From Muribaculaceae bacterium (lineage in GTDB: Bacteria; Bacteroidota; Bacteroidia; Bacteroidales; Muribaculaceae), in contig JABUUJ010000006.1 of the NCBI GenBank assembly GCA_021443235.1, positions 1 to 18,143 of the forward strand: 18,143 bases of DNA. The letters run 5' to 3'. Position 1 is the stretch's first letter. The number at the start of each line of letters is the position of its first letter. A program made the translations under genes and the position numbers. Positions 7,881 to 17,703 of this stretch are shown piece by piece. The notes below the pieces were generated by a model. The model was given only the letters and a program-made list of their open reading frames with translations. It was not told the origin of the DNA and ran no database searches.

Positions 7881-8020
7881 ATTGGCTAATGGCTATTGGC
7901 TATTGGCTATTGGCTATTGGCTAATGGCTAATGGCGAGGAATGTCCTTGTCAAAGTCAAAGTCAATGTCAATGTCAAAGTCAGAGTCAAAGTCAAAGTCA
8001 AAGTCAAAGTCGGTGTCAAA
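7881..8020 (+). repeat. Composite tandem-repeat element, copy 1 (heptamers, junction, 13 hexamers)
   Basis: On the plus strand, eight heptamers (ATTGGCT or AATGGCT; the last ends in G) run from 7881 to 7936. A short junction (AGGAAT, 7937-7942) follows. Then come 13 hexamers of form GTCNNN from 7943 to 8020, mostly GTCAAA with variants GTCCTT, GTCAAT, GTCAGA and GTCGGT. GTC is constant in every unit and only the other three bases vary. The last hexamer contains the complement of the atpA stop codon (8016-8018). Positions 7921-7945 are identical, in inverted orientation, to 17963-17987. Confidence 0.95.
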
Positions 8021-9590
8021 CGTACTGGCCTGCGATCTCTTGGGCTGCGGCGCGCAGCTTTTCGGTCACATCGTCGGTGATAGCACCGCTGCGCAGCACG
8101 TCGAGCACGTCGTCCTGATGCTTAGCACGCAAGAGCTCTATGAAGAGCTTCTCAAACTCGTTGACCTTCTCAACCGGAACTTTGGCGAGCAGACCGTTCA
8201 CACCGCAGAAGATGATTGCCACCTGCTCCTCGACCTTCATGGGCTCGTACTGAGCCTGCACGAGCAGACGCTCGTTCTTGCGGCCGGTGTCGATGGTGCG
8301 CGCGGTAACGGGGTCGATGTCGCCGCCAAACTTGGTGAAGGCCTGGAGCTCACGATACTGAGCCTGGGCGATTTTGAGCGTACCTGCCACCTTCTTCATG
8401 CACTTGATTTGGGCGTTACCACCCACGCGCGATACCGAGATACCCACGTTAACGGCGGGGCGGATACCGGCGTTGAAGAGCGCAGTCTCAAGGTAGATCT
8501 GGCCATCGGTGATCGAAATCACGTTGGTGGGGATGTAGGCGCTCACGTCGCCTGCCTGAGTCTCGATGATGGGGAGCGCGGTGAGCGAGCCACCACCCTT
8601 GACGCGTGTCTTGAGCACCTCGGGCAGGTCGTTCATCACCTGAGCCACCTCCTGGTTCTCGTTGATCTTGGCTGCACGCTCGAGCAAGCGGCTGTGCAGG
8701 TAGAAGATATCGCCGGGATAGGCCTCGCGTCCCGATGGGCGCTTGAGGATGAGTGAGATCTCACGATAGGCCACAGCGTGCTTCGACAGGTCGTCGTAGA
8801 TCACGAGGGCGTCGCGGCCGGTGTCGCGGAAATACTCGCCGATGGCAGCACCGGCAAATGGTGCATAGTAGCGCATCGAGGCCGAGTCGGCAGCGGTAGC
8901 TGCTACGACCACGGTATAGGGCATAGCGCCCTTCTCGGTGAGCTTGTTGACCAGGGCGGCAACGGTCGAGGCTTTCTGTCCGATTGCAACATAGATGCAG
9001 TAAACGGGCTTGCCGGCCTCATAGTTGGCGCGCTGGTTGATAATAGTGTCGATTGCGATAGCGGTCTTGCCAATCTGGCGGTCGCCGATGATGAGCTCAC
9101 GCTGTCCGCGTCCGATGGGAATCATCGAGTCGATGGCCTTGAGACCGGTTTGCAGCGGCTGCTTCACGGGCTGGCGGAAGATTACGCCGGGAGCCTTGCG
9201 CTCGAGCGGGAGACGCAGGCGCTCGCCCTCGATGGGGCCGTGGTCGTCGATAGGCTCGGCGAGGACGTTGATTACGCGTCCCAGGAGTCCCTCGCCCACC
9301 TCGATAGAGGCGATTTCGCCGGTGCGTTTCACCTTCATGTTCTCGGCGATAGAGTCGACCTCGTTGAGCAGGATCACACCCACATCGCTTTCCTCGAGGT
9401 TCATGGCGACGCCTGTGACGCCGTTCTCAAACTGCACGAGCTCGTTGGCCTCGACATTTTCCAGTCCGTAGACGTGAGCCACGCCGTCGCCCACCTCAAG
9501 CACAGTGCCCACCTCTTCAAAGGAGACGCTGCGCTCGATGTCGCTGAGTTGTTGTTTTAAAATATCACTTATTTCGCTTGGGTTTATCAT
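8016..9590 (-). CDS. atpA: F1Fo ATP synthase subunit alpha
   Basis: This 524-residue non-catalytic nucleotide-binding subunit of F1 carries a Walker A motif, GDRQIGKT, at 169-176 and the arginine finger Arg388 in ISVSRVGG, which reaches into the beta active site. The helical insertion at about 306-333 ([20 protein letters not shown]...) is longer than in E. coli, as expected for Bacteroidota. The C-terminus reads EIAGQYV, and the stop codon falls in the final hexamer of the adjacent repeat array. It lies 6 bp after atpH. The spacer to atpG is unusually long at 245 bp. Confidence 0.98.
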   Translation of the reverse strand: MINPSEISDILKQQLSDIERSVSFEEVGTVLEVGDGVAHVYGLENVEANELVQFENGVTGVAMNLEESDVGVILLNEVDSIAENMKVKRTGEIASIEVGEGLLGRVINVLAEPIDDHGPIEGERLRLPLERKAPGVIFRQPVKQPLQTGLKAIDSMIPIGRGQRELIIGDRQIGKTAIAIDTIINQRANYEAGKPVYCIYVAIGQKASTVAALVNKLTEKGAMPYTVVVAATAADSASMRYYAPFAGAAIGEYFRDTGRDALVIYDDLSKHAVAYREISLILKRPSGREAYPGDIFYLHSRLLERAAKINENQEVAQVMNDLPEVLKTRVKGGGSLTALPIIETQAGDVSAYIPTNVISITDGQIYLETALFNAGIRPAVNVGISVSRVGGNAQIKCMKKVAGTLKIAQAQYRELQAFTKFGGDIDPVTARTIDTGRKNERLLVQAQYEPMKVEEQVAIIFCGVNGLLAKVPVEKVNEFEKLFIELLRAKHQDDVLDVLRSGAITDDVTEKLRAAAQEIAGQYV

Positions 9591-9596
9591 CTCGCT

Positions 9597-10136
9597 TTAG
9601 CTTAGGAGTTTTAAACGCAAATTCATTAATTCATTTCTCACCGACGCATCGAGCAGGTAGTCCTTCATCTTGACAGTGAACCCGCCAATGAGCTCAGGGT
9701 CTATTTCCTGATAGAGCTCGAGGGTCATGTCGGGCAGGAGGCGCTTGATGAGGTCGATGATGGGCTGGACGGTCGCGCTGGGAAGCTGGGTTGCGGTGGT
9801 CACGACGACCTTGGCAATGTTGTGCTTCTCGCGATAGATGTCCACGTAGGATAGCGCGATTTTTCGCAAAAATTCAGCACGGTTGTTCCTAATAATCAAC
9901 ATTATGAATTTTTCGAGCGAACTTCCAGGCTTGGCACCTACTGCAAGCGACATGAGGCGGCCCTTCTCATCGTCGCCGATGGTGGGGTTGCCCATCACTC
10001 GCTTGAGCTCGTCGACAGCCGTGTGTCGGCCACTCATGTCACGCAGGGTGTAGTAGATGGCTTCTTGGTCGCCATTCTCCACTGCGAGCTTAAAGAGCGC
10101 CTTGGCATATCGTTTAGGGATAAGTCCGTCATTCAT
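9597..10136 (-). CDS. atpH: F1Fo ATP synthase subunit delta
   Basis: This 179-residue peripheral-stalk subunit joins the b dimer to the top of the alpha3beta3 head. It starts with the typical IPKRYAKALFKLAVE helix. It carries the mid-protein KFIMLIIRNNRAEFLRKIA segment and the C-terminal pattern IDPELIGGFTVKMKDYLLDA, in which the GGF turn is diagnostic for the family. Length is normal (about 175-185). It is packed tightly, 6 bp from both atpF and atpA, so translational coupling is likely. Confidence 0.96.
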   Translation of the reverse strand: MNDGLIPKRYAKALFKLAVENGDQEAIYYTLRDMSGRHTAVDELKRVMGNPTIGDDEKGRLMSLAVGAKPGSSLEKFIMLIIRNNRAEFLRKIALSYVDIYREKHNIAKVVVTTATQLPSATVQPIIDLIKRLLPDMTLELYQEIDPELIGGFTVKMKDYLLDASVRNELMNLRLKLLS

Positions 10137-10142
10137 AACACA

Positions 10143-10640
10143 TTAATTTTTAGTCTCAACCTCGTTCAAATACTTCTTGACCAGTTCTTGCTGTGCCTTG
10201 TCGTCGCTGATGTGCGATCGCAGCACCTTCTCGGCGATTTGCAACGCGATCTCGCTCACTTCACGGCGCAACTGCTCCTCGCTCTCACGTCGAGCCTGCT
10301 CAATCGATAGTTGAGCGGCGTCGAAGACCTTGCGGGCCTCGACCTGAGCCTCGCCGCGTGCGTTCTCAATAATCTGATTGCGCATTTTAGCGGCTTCGCG
10401 CAGGATGTCGTTCTGTTGTGAGCGAGCTTCAGCAACCAACTTGTCGGCTTCGGTCTTGGCGTTGTCGAGCTGTGACTTAGCCTCTTGCGCATAGGCTACT
10501 CCCTTGTCGATGAGCTCGCCACGGTCTTCTATCGCCTTGATGATAGCGGGCCAGGCGAACTTAGAGAGCAGGAAGAAGAGGCACAAGAAGGCCACAAACA
10601 TCCAGAAAACCAGACCAAATTCAAGTTTGAATAGTTCCAT
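10143..10640 (-). CDS. atpF: F1Fo ATP synthase subunit b
   Basis: This 165-residue peripheral-stalk subunit has one N-terminal membrane helix at about 8-28 (GLVFWMFVAFLCLFFLLSKFAW) followed by a long, charged, Ala/Glu/Lys/Arg-rich helix to the C-terminus. That layout is typical of the coiled-coil b dimer. PAIIKAIEDRGELIDKG directly after the membrane helix is the standard family sequence. Only one b-type gene is present, so a homodimer is expected rather than b/b'. It lies between atpE (27 bp) and atpH (6 bp). Confidence 0.96.
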   Translation of the reverse strand: MELFKLEFGLVFWMFVAFLCLFFLLSKFAWPAIIKAIEDRGELIDKGVAYAQEAKSQLDNAKTEADKLVAEARSQQNDILREAAKMRNQIIENARGEAQVEARKVFDAAQLSIEQARRESEEQLRREVSEIALQIAEKVLRSHISDDKAQQELVKKYLNEVETKN

Positions 10641-10667
10641 AAAGTGGAATTGTTGAGATGAGCTGGA

Positions 10668-10910
10668 TTATTTGATGAAAATAGCGAGGAAGCAAGCAAT
10701 GAGAGCCACGAAAGCAACACCCTCGATGAGCGCTGCAATCACGATCATGTTGCTGCGGATGTCGCCTGCCGACTCGGGCTGACGAGCGATTGCCTCCATT
10801 GCCGAAGCACCAATCTTACCAATACCGATACCTGCACCGACAGCTGCAATACCTGCACCAAGAGCTGCGCCACAATTAGCAACAGCATCTGCCAAAATAG
10901 TTCCTAACAT
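10668..10910 (-). CDS. atpE: F1Fo ATP synthase subunit c (proton type)
   Basis: This 80-residue hairpin of two membrane helices forms the rotating ring. The loop motif ARQPESAGDIRSN separates a Gly/Ala-rich helix 1 (GAGIAAVGAGIGIGKIG) from helix 2, which carries the ion-binding Glu63 (AALIEGVAFVALI). Sodium-type rings have Gln in helix 1 and Ser/Thr after the Glu. Aligned by hand here, the helix-1 site is Ile and the Glu is followed by Gly, so proton specificity is inferred. It lies 44 bp after atpB and 27 bp before atpF. Confidence 0.97.
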   Translation of the reverse strand: MLGTILADAVANCGAALGAGIAAVGAGIGIGKIGASAMEAIARQPESAGDIRSNMIVIAALIEGVAFVALIACFLAIFIK

Positions 10911-10954
10911 AGTTTTAATGAGTTTAAATTGTTATTGTTATTGTTTTGTATAAA

Positions 10955-12034
10955 TTATTCTTTTGCTTCGGCGTGGTGATGCACAGGGTGGGCCATCGAG
11001 ATGAAGATGGTCGACAGGATTGTGAACACATACGCCTGGATAAAGCTCACCAGCGTGTCGAGAGCAAGCATGAACAGCGCGAACAGCACCGAGAACAGTG
11101 ATGTCACAGCGCCCATGGCCAGTCCAAACATGGTGGAAAAGATGAAGATGAGCAACACGAGCACGATCACAACCATGTGACCGCCCAGCATGTTGGCAAA
11201 GAGACGAATCATCAGGGCGATGGGTTTGGTGAACATGCCCAGAATCTCGATGAGAGGCATCATGGGGATGGGGAACTTCAGCGCCAGCGGAACGTCGGGC
11301 CAGAAGATTTCCTTCCAGTACTCACGGTTGCCTGTGAACGTGGTTATTGCAAATGTGCACAGTGCCATCACCATCGTCACGGCAAGGTTGCCGGTGATGT
11401 TGGCGCCACCCGGGAACACCACCATCAGTCCCATCAGGTTCATCGTGAGGATGAGGAAGAATGCGGTGAGCAGATAGGGAGCATAGCGTGGCGCGTCCTT
11501 GCCCAGGATGGGGCGGATGGTGTCGTTATACACATAGTTGACTGTCACCTCAAGCATGCCCTTGAATCCACGGGGAGCCTTGAAGCCCTGGTTCTTATAC
11601 CAGCGCTTGAGCGACAGCATCATGCACAGTACAATAACGGCCGAGATGAAGATGCCGGCTACATTCTTGGTGATAGAGAAGTCGAGCGGACGCACCTCGG
11701 CGCCGTTGACCATCTCAACCACCCTGCCCTTGTAGTCGCCTTCCTTGGCCATGTAGAAACCCTCGCAGGTTCCGCCATTGGTCACGCGGGCGCTGCTGAA
11801 CACATGCCAGCCATTGGCGCCCTTGACGATGATGGGCAACGGAATGCGTGAGCTGTGGTCGAAAGGCACTTCCCAGCCATAGGCATCGCCCAGGTGGTCA
11901 AAGATGACCTCCTTGGGGTCGATAGCCGCTTCCTCGCCATTGCTGTGTGCGCGGTGGTGCATGGTGCTGGTGTATCCCAGCGCCATGAGGCCCACGATGG
12001 CCAGCGCGATGATTGCTGAAATCAGTTTATTCAT
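10955..12034 (-). CDS. atpB: F1Fo ATP synthase subunit a, long Bacteroidota form
   Basis: This 359-residue stator channel subunit contains the essential arginine, Arg277 in KPIALMIRLFANMLGGHMVV, that faces the c-ring glutamate. The protein is about 90 residues longer than E. coli subunit a (271). Residues 1-20 form an N-terminal hydrophobic, signal-like helix. Residues about 25-122 form a hydrophilic segment containing IFDHLGDAYGWEVP, LPIIVKGANGWHVFSS and a Cys at 90, which is likely periplasmic; the canonical helices follow. A His-rich end, HPVHHHAEAKE, closes the protein. Only 10 bp separate it from atpC, leaving no room for an atpI-type gene. Confidence 0.96.
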   Translation of the reverse strand: MNKLISAIIALAIVGLMALGYTSTMHHRAHSNGEEAAIDPKEVIFDHLGDAYGWEVPFDHSSRIPLPIIVKGANGWHVFSSARVTNGGTCEGFYMAKEGDYKGRVVEMVNGAEVRPLDFSITKNVAGIFISAVIVLCMMLSLKRWYKNQGFKAPRGFKGMLEVTVNYVYNDTIRPILGKDAPRYAPYLLTAFFLILTMNLMGLMVVFPGGANITGNLAVTMVMALCTFAITTFTGNREYWKEIFWPDVPLALKFPIPMMPLIEILGMFTKPIALMIRLFANMLGGHMVVIVLVLLIFIFSTMFGLAMGAVTSLFSVLFALFMLALDTLVSFIQAYVFTILSTIFISMAHPVHHHAEAKE

Positions 12035-12044
12035 AACTCACACA

Positions 12045-12278
12045 TTAATAAATGCACACCGACACCACATTGTTCTTGATATCAGCCACACCGCCCAGGA
12101 TGTCGCGATGCTCGGTGCCCGAGTGGGTGACATAGGTCACTTTTCCGCGCTTGAGAGCCGCGATGAGGGCCGCGTGATTGTCGAGCACCTGGAAAAGACC
12201 TTCGGCGCCTGGCAGAACCACGCTCACGACGGTGCCTTCAAATTCGATATTTTCAGCCGATATAATCTTCAGTGTCAT
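12045..12278 (-). CDS. atpC: F1Fo ATP synthase subunit epsilon, N-terminal domain only
   Basis: This 77-residue protein corresponds to the beta-sandwich domain of epsilon, which binds gamma and the c-ring. It shows the family features MTLKIISAENIEFEG, SVVLPGAEGLFQVLDNHAAL and ALKRGKVTY. The two-helix C-terminal domain (about 50 residues in E. coli-type proteins of 130-140) is absent. That domain is the ATP-hydrolysis brake, so inhibition by it cannot operate. Short epsilon subunits are known in Bacteroidota and Chlorobi, so this is probably not a truncation. It follows atpD by 75 bp and precedes atpB by 10 bp. Confidence 0.95.
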   Translation of the reverse strand: MTLKIISAENIEFEGTVVSVVLPGAEGLFQVLDNHAALIAALKRGKVTYVTHSGTEHRDILGGVADIKNNVVSVCIY

Positions 12279-12353
12279 AAGTTGTTAATTCTTTTCAGGG
12301 TTCAGGCCGCCACAATGTGTGTGAGGGCCATAACATATATCTCGCTGGGCGGG

Positions 12354-13871
<1,518 letters not shown>

Positions 13872-13915
13872 TTAGGTTATTGTTAATATGTATAATTTCT
13901 CTTATTCTCAGCAGT

Positions 13916-14992
13916 TTAGAAGTGGAAGCCGTAGATCACGCACAGTGCCATGAGCACCAGGTTGAACAGTCCGAAGGGCATGAGGTAGCGCCACTCGAGG
14001 GCGAGCATCTGGTCGATGCGCACGCGCGGGAATGTCCAGCGAATCCAGATGAACAGGAACGTCATGAAGAACGCCTTGCCCAGGAACCACACGATGCTGG
14101 GGATGTAGTCCATCACATTGTTGAACGCGTCAAGGCCAGGGATGTGCAGTGGCATCCAGCCACCCAGGAACAGCAGCGCGGCGATGCCCGACACGATGAA
14201 GAGGTTGAGGTACTCGGCCAGATAGAAGAAGCCGAAGTGGATACCCGAATACTCGGTGTGGTAGCCCGCGGTGAGCTCGTGCTCGGCCTCGGGGAGGTCA
14301 AACGGGCCACGGTTGTTCTCGGCGATAGCCGCGATGCTATAGATCACAAAGGCGATGACGGCAGGCACGTGGCCTTTGAAGATGAACCACAGGTCGGTCT
14401 GCGCCTCGACGATGCCGGTGACGCTCATAGTGCCCGACAGGCACACCATCGTGAGGATGGCAAAGCCCGCCGAGAGCTCATAGCTCACCATCTGCGCGCC
14501 ACTGCGCATCGCGCCGATGAGTGTGTATTTAGAGTTGCTCGACCAGCCGGCGAGCAGGATGCCCAGCACGCCAATCGACGACACCGCGGTGATGAAAAAC
14601 ACACCTATGTTGAAATCAATGAACTGGAGGCCCTTGCCCCAAGGCAGACACGCAAACGTAAGCATCGAGGCGATGAGTACCAGGTAGGGTGCGAGCTGGT
14701 GCAGGAACTTGTCGGTCGACCACAGCTCAATCACCTCTTTCTGAAGGATTTTGAGCACGTCGGCAAAGACCTGTAGCGTTCCCAATGGGCCCACTCGACG
14801 CGGGCCGATGCGGCACTGGAAGGCGGCGCACACCCAGCGCTCGTACATGATGTAGAACATCGCGATGAGCGAGTAGGCGGTGAGCAGGAACAGAGCCACG
14901 ATTACACATTCCACCACTGTAGCAAGCCATGCGGGCATGCAGCTCAGCAGCAGGTCGTTGAGCCAGTTAGTTGCTAAACTAAAGTCAAACAT
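13916..14992 (-). CDS. nuoH: NADH-quinone oxidoreductase subunit H
   Basis: This 358-residue polytopic membrane protein (ND1-like) forms the quinone chamber with NuoB and NuoD. Conserved blocks are Glu51 in MYERWVCAAFQCRIGPRRVG, the segment AMRSGAQMVSYELSAGFAIL at about 161-180, and ENNRGPFDLPEAEHELTAGY at about 225-244 followed by HTEYSG, the acidic loop that couples quinone reduction to the pumps. It is about 30 residues longer than E. coli NuoH. In a standard nuo operon nuoI would follow directly; here eight atp genes intervene. Confidence 0.97.
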   Translation of the reverse strand: MFDFSLATNWLNDLLLSCMPAWLATVVECVIVALFLLTAYSLIAMFYIMYERWVCAAFQCRIGPRRVGPLGTLQVFADVLKILQKEVIELWSTDKFLHQLAPYLVLIASMLTFACLPWGKGLQFIDFNIGVFFITAVSSIGVLGILLAGWSSNSKYTLIGAMRSGAQMVSYELSAGFAILTMVCLSGTMSVTGIVEAQTDLWFIFKGHVPAVIAFVIYSIAAIAENNRGPFDLPEAEHELTAGYHTEYSGIHFGFFYLAEYLNLFIVSGIAALLFLGGWMPLHIPGLDAFNNVMDYIPSIVWFLGKAFFMTFLFIWIRWTFPRVRIDQMLALEWRYLMPFGLFNLVLMALCVIYGFHF

Positions 14993-15040
14993 AATTATCT
15001 ATATATAATATAATGTGTTTATTTTTATTTGCTGTGCGCG

Positions 15041-16687
15041 TTAACGGTCAATGTCGGGGATAACATAGTCGATCGACGCGGTGATGGTAATCAAGTCGGC
15101 AATCATGTTGTCGCGGCATGTGAGGTCGACGATACCCACCAGATTGAAGCACGGAGCCTGATAGTGCATGCGGTAGGGCTTCTGGAAGGGCTTGGGGTCG
15201 CCGTCGCTCTCGATGTAGACGCCAAACGCGCCGCGCGATGCCTCAACCTGCTGATACCAATGCCCGGCGGGCAGCTTGATGAGCTTGGGCACCTTGCCGA
15301 TGTACTCGTTGCCCTCGCAGGCCTCCAGCTTGTCGCAAGCCTGACGCAAGATCTTGATTGACTCGACCATCTCGTCCATGCGCACCATGTAGCGCGCCAT
15401 GCTGTCGCCCTCGTTGCGCACTACCTCGTTGAAGTCAAACTCGTCGTAGAGCGAGTAGGGATGAGCCTTGCGCACGTCGCAGCTCAGCCCCGAGGCACGT
15501 CCGCTGGGGCCGCCAATGGCATAGCTGGCGGCCTGCTCGCGAGTGAGCATGCCCACTCCCTTCATGCGGTTGATGGCGATTACGTTGCCGGTAAAGAGCT
15601 TGTGATATTCCTTGAGGTTCTTCTCTATCACGTCGCACGCGTGGCGCACATCGGCCACAAAGTCGGGGCACACGTCCTTTACCACACCACCTATGGTGCT
15701 GTAGCTCATCGACATGCGACCGCCGCAGTTCTTGTCAAAGATATCGTAGATGAGCTCACGGTCGCGGAAACCATAGAAGAATGCCGTGGTGGCGCCCTGG
15801 TCCATAGTGAGGCAGCCGTAGCTGAGCAGGTGCGACGACAGGCGCATGAGCTCGTCCATCATGAGGCGGATGAGCTGAGCGCGGCGGGGCACCTCAACGC
15901 CCAGGGCCTTCTCAAGGCACAGGCACACGCAGTGGCGGTTCATGTGGGCCGACATATAGTCCATTCGCTCGGGATAGAGCAGTGTTGACGGGTAGGCCAG
16001 TCCCTCGACAATCTTCTCGATGCCGCGGTGGATGTAGCCCGACACCACGTCGACCTTCTTCACCATCTCGCCATCGAGCGACACGCGGTAGCGCATCACA
16101 CCGTGGGTTGACGGGTGCTGCGGGCCCACGTTAATCACATACTCGTCGTCCTCAAACACCTTGCCGTCGACCTTGGTGACGTTGCCGTTCTCGTCTTCCA
16201 CCCACTTGCAGGTGTAGTCCTCGTTGAGCTCGTCGTGGAGGCGCAGCGGGTTTTTCTCCTCGCTGGCGTCATAGTCTTTGCGCAGGGGGTGTCCCACCCA
16301 GTCGTTGCGCAGGAAGAAGCGGCGCATGTCGGGGTGGTTGATAAACACGATGCCATAGAAGTCATAGACCTCGCGCTCCTGATAGTTGGCCACGTCCCAC
16401 ACGTCGGCGACCGAGTGCAGTCGAGGGTTGTCGCGGTCGGTGGTAGCGACCTTGATGTGGATGATTTCGCGTGTCTCGGTGTTGGTGAGGTAGTAAACAC
16501 ATCCCAGCGAGTCTTTCCAGTCAACGCCCACCAGTGCCATGAGCACGTCAAAGTGGAGTTGCTCTTTCAGGGCCTGTGCCAGCGCGTGCCATTGCTCGTC
16601 GGGCACAGTGACAAGGAGGAACTCGCCCTCGTTGTCGCACTGAGCCTGCGCACACAACGCGCCTATTTTGTCTTTTAAATCTGCCAT
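15041..16687 (-). CDS. nuoCD: NADH-quinone oxidoreductase fused subunits C/D
   Basis: This 548-residue fusion makes up most of the quinone-binding Q-module. The NuoC part (about 1-150) has EREVYDFYGIVFINHPDMRR at 104-123 and DWVGHPLRKDY at 129-139. An acidic linker (about 151-183, with DENGNVTKVDGKVFEDDEY) joins it to NuoD, which begins INVGPQHPSTHGVMR at 185-199. NuoD then shows SGYIHRGIEKIVEG, the MDYMSAHMNRH block (quinone-site region), ELMRLSSHLL and RDRELIYDIFDKNCGGRM. Fusion is normal in many bacteria, including Bacteroidota; the length is somewhat below E. coli NuoCD (about 600). It lies 36 bp after nuoB. Confidence 0.97.
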   Translation of the reverse strand: MADLKDKIGALCAQAQCDNEGEFLLVTVPDEQWHALAQALKEQLHFDVLMALVGVDWKDSLGCVYYLTNTETREIIHIKVATTDRDNPRLHSVADVWDVANYQEREVYDFYGIVFINHPDMRRFFLRNDWVGHPLRKDYDASEEKNPLRLHDELNEDYTCKWVEDENGNVTKVDGKVFEDDEYVINVGPQHPSTHGVMRYRVSLDGEMVKKVDVVSGYIHRGIEKIVEGLAYPSTLLYPERMDYMSAHMNRHCVCLCLEKALGVEVPRRAQLIRLMMDELMRLSSHLLSYGCLTMDQGATTAFFYGFRDRELIYDIFDKNCGGRMSMSYSTIGGVVKDVCPDFVADVRHACDVIEKNLKEYHKLFTGNVIAINRMKGVGMLTREQAASYAIGGPSGRASGLSCDVRKAHPYSLYDEFDFNEVVRNEGDSMARYMVRMDEMVESIKILRQACDKLEACEGNEYIGKVPKLIKLPAGHWYQQVEASRGAFGVYIESDGDPKPFQKPYRMHYQAPCFNLVGIVDLTCRDNMIADLITITASIDYVIPDIDR

Positions 16688-16723
16688 ATTGTTGTTAAAT
16701 GAATTTTCACCGTAGTGTGATGG

Positions 16724-17359
16724 TTAGTCTTTCTTCTCGCTGCCGCCGGCATACTTGAGCTTGAGATCCTTGGGCTGCTTCTCCTTGCGGTTGACGCCGC
16801 CAAAGTATTTCTGCACCTTAATCTTGCGCTGAAGCTGCATCAGTCCGTAGAAGAATGCCTCGGGGCGCGGAGGACAGCCGGGGATGAACACGTCGACGGG
16901 GACAATCTCGTCGATACCCTTCACCACGCAATAGCTGTTGGTGAACGGGCCGCCACTCACGGCGCAACTGCCACATGCAATCACATATTTTGGCTCGGCC
17001 ATCTGCTCATAGAGACGCTTCAGCACAGGTGCCATGCGATAGGTGATGGTGCCCTGGCACATGATATAGTCGGCCTGACGGGGCGAGTTGCGTGCGACCT
17101 CAAAGCCGAAGCGCGCCATGTCGTAGCGGGCGGCGCCCAGGCACATAAACTCGATGGCACAGCAGCTGGTGCCGAAGCAGAACGGCCACAGCGAGTTGCT
17201 TATAGCCCAGTTGAACAGGTCGTTGAGCTTGCCCACCACAATGTTGGTGCCACCGGCGCGCAGCTCCTCTACCAGCTGGTCGATATACTCGTTGTCTTTG
17301 AAGTCCTCATGCTTCATGCTTTTGATTTTCACTTCCATCTCAACGCTCCTTTCTTCCAT
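16724..17359 (-). CDS. nuoB: NADH-quinone oxidoreductase subunit B (cluster N2)
   Basis: This 211-residue subunit carries the terminal [4Fe-4S] cluster N2, which reduces quinone. The four ligands are visible: the tandem Cys66-Cys67 in GTSCCAIEF, Cys132 in [10 protein letters not shown] and Cys162 in [31 protein letters not shown] is the usual family core. The longest frame overlaps nuoA by 31 nt. Met8 at 17338 (MEVKIKS, 10-nt overlap) and Met15 at 17317 (11 bp after nuoA) are alternative starts, and I favour Met8. A Lys-rich tail ends the protein. nuoCD follows after 36 bp. Confidence 0.97.
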   Translation of the reverse strand: MEERSVEMEVKIKSMKHEDFKDNEYIDQLVEELRAGGTNIVVGKLNDLFNWAISNSLWPFCFGTSCCAIEFMCLGAARYDMARFGFEVARNSPRQADYIMCQGTITYRMAPVLKRLYEQMAEPKYVIACGSCAVSGGPFTNSYCVVKGIDEIVPVDVFIPGCPPRPEAFFYGLMQLQRKIKVQKYFGGVNRKEKQPKDLKLKYAGGSEKKD

Positions 17360-17703
17360 GCATAAGCAAGACCTAAGGCCAGAATCAACAGGAATGTGCC
17401 CACAGCGGCAAGCGCGTTAGGACCGAGGGCGCGGCAAATCACCGCCCAGGGAAACAAAAACACGGTCTCCACGTCGAACATGAGGAACAGGATAGCAAAC
17501 AAGTAGTAACCTACGTGGAACTGTGCCATCGAGTCGCCTCGCGACGGGATACCGCATTCATAAGGCTCACCCTTCATCTCGGTGTAACTGCGCGGGGCCA
17601 AAAACCACGCGATGATCAGGGCCGCAGCCACCAGCAACACGCCCGTGAGGACGGCTGTGACAGCCAGGGTCGTACTTTGGATACCGAATATTGAATAATC
17701 CAT
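17329..17703 (-). CDS. nuoA: NADH-quinone oxidoreductase subunit A
   Basis: This 124-residue protein (ND3-like) has three membrane helices at about 13-36, 62-87 and 94-116. The loop after helix 1 has [14 protein letters not shown] with Cys50, the switch loop near the quinone site. Helix 2 carries [20 protein letters not shown] with Asp77 and Glu79 of the proton pathway. It is the first gene of the cluster. A Bacteroidota-type promoter lies about 115-145 bp upstream, and the stop codon overlaps the start region of nuoB. Confidence 0.97.
   Translation of the reverse strand: MDYSIFGIQSTTLAVTAVLTGVLLVAAALIIAWFLAPRSYTEMKGEPYECGIPSRGDSMAQFHVGYYLFAILFLMFDVETVFLFPWAVICRALGPNALAAVGTFLLILALGLAYAWKKGALRWK

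Noticed and set aside
7881..8020. CRISPR-like array
   Set aside because: Units are 6-7 bp, directly tandem with no spacers, and no cas genes are present.
7941..8756. Plus-strand frame starting with a Ser-Lys repeat protein (SKSKSMSMSKSESKSK)
   Set aside because: The Ser-Lys run is just the GTCAAA hexamer array read in frame, and the rest is antisense to atpA.
10668..10910. Sodium-binding c-ring
   Set aside because: Hand alignment puts Ile where sodium rings have Gln, and Gly rather than Ser/Thr follows the ion-binding Glu63, so a proton ring is more likely.
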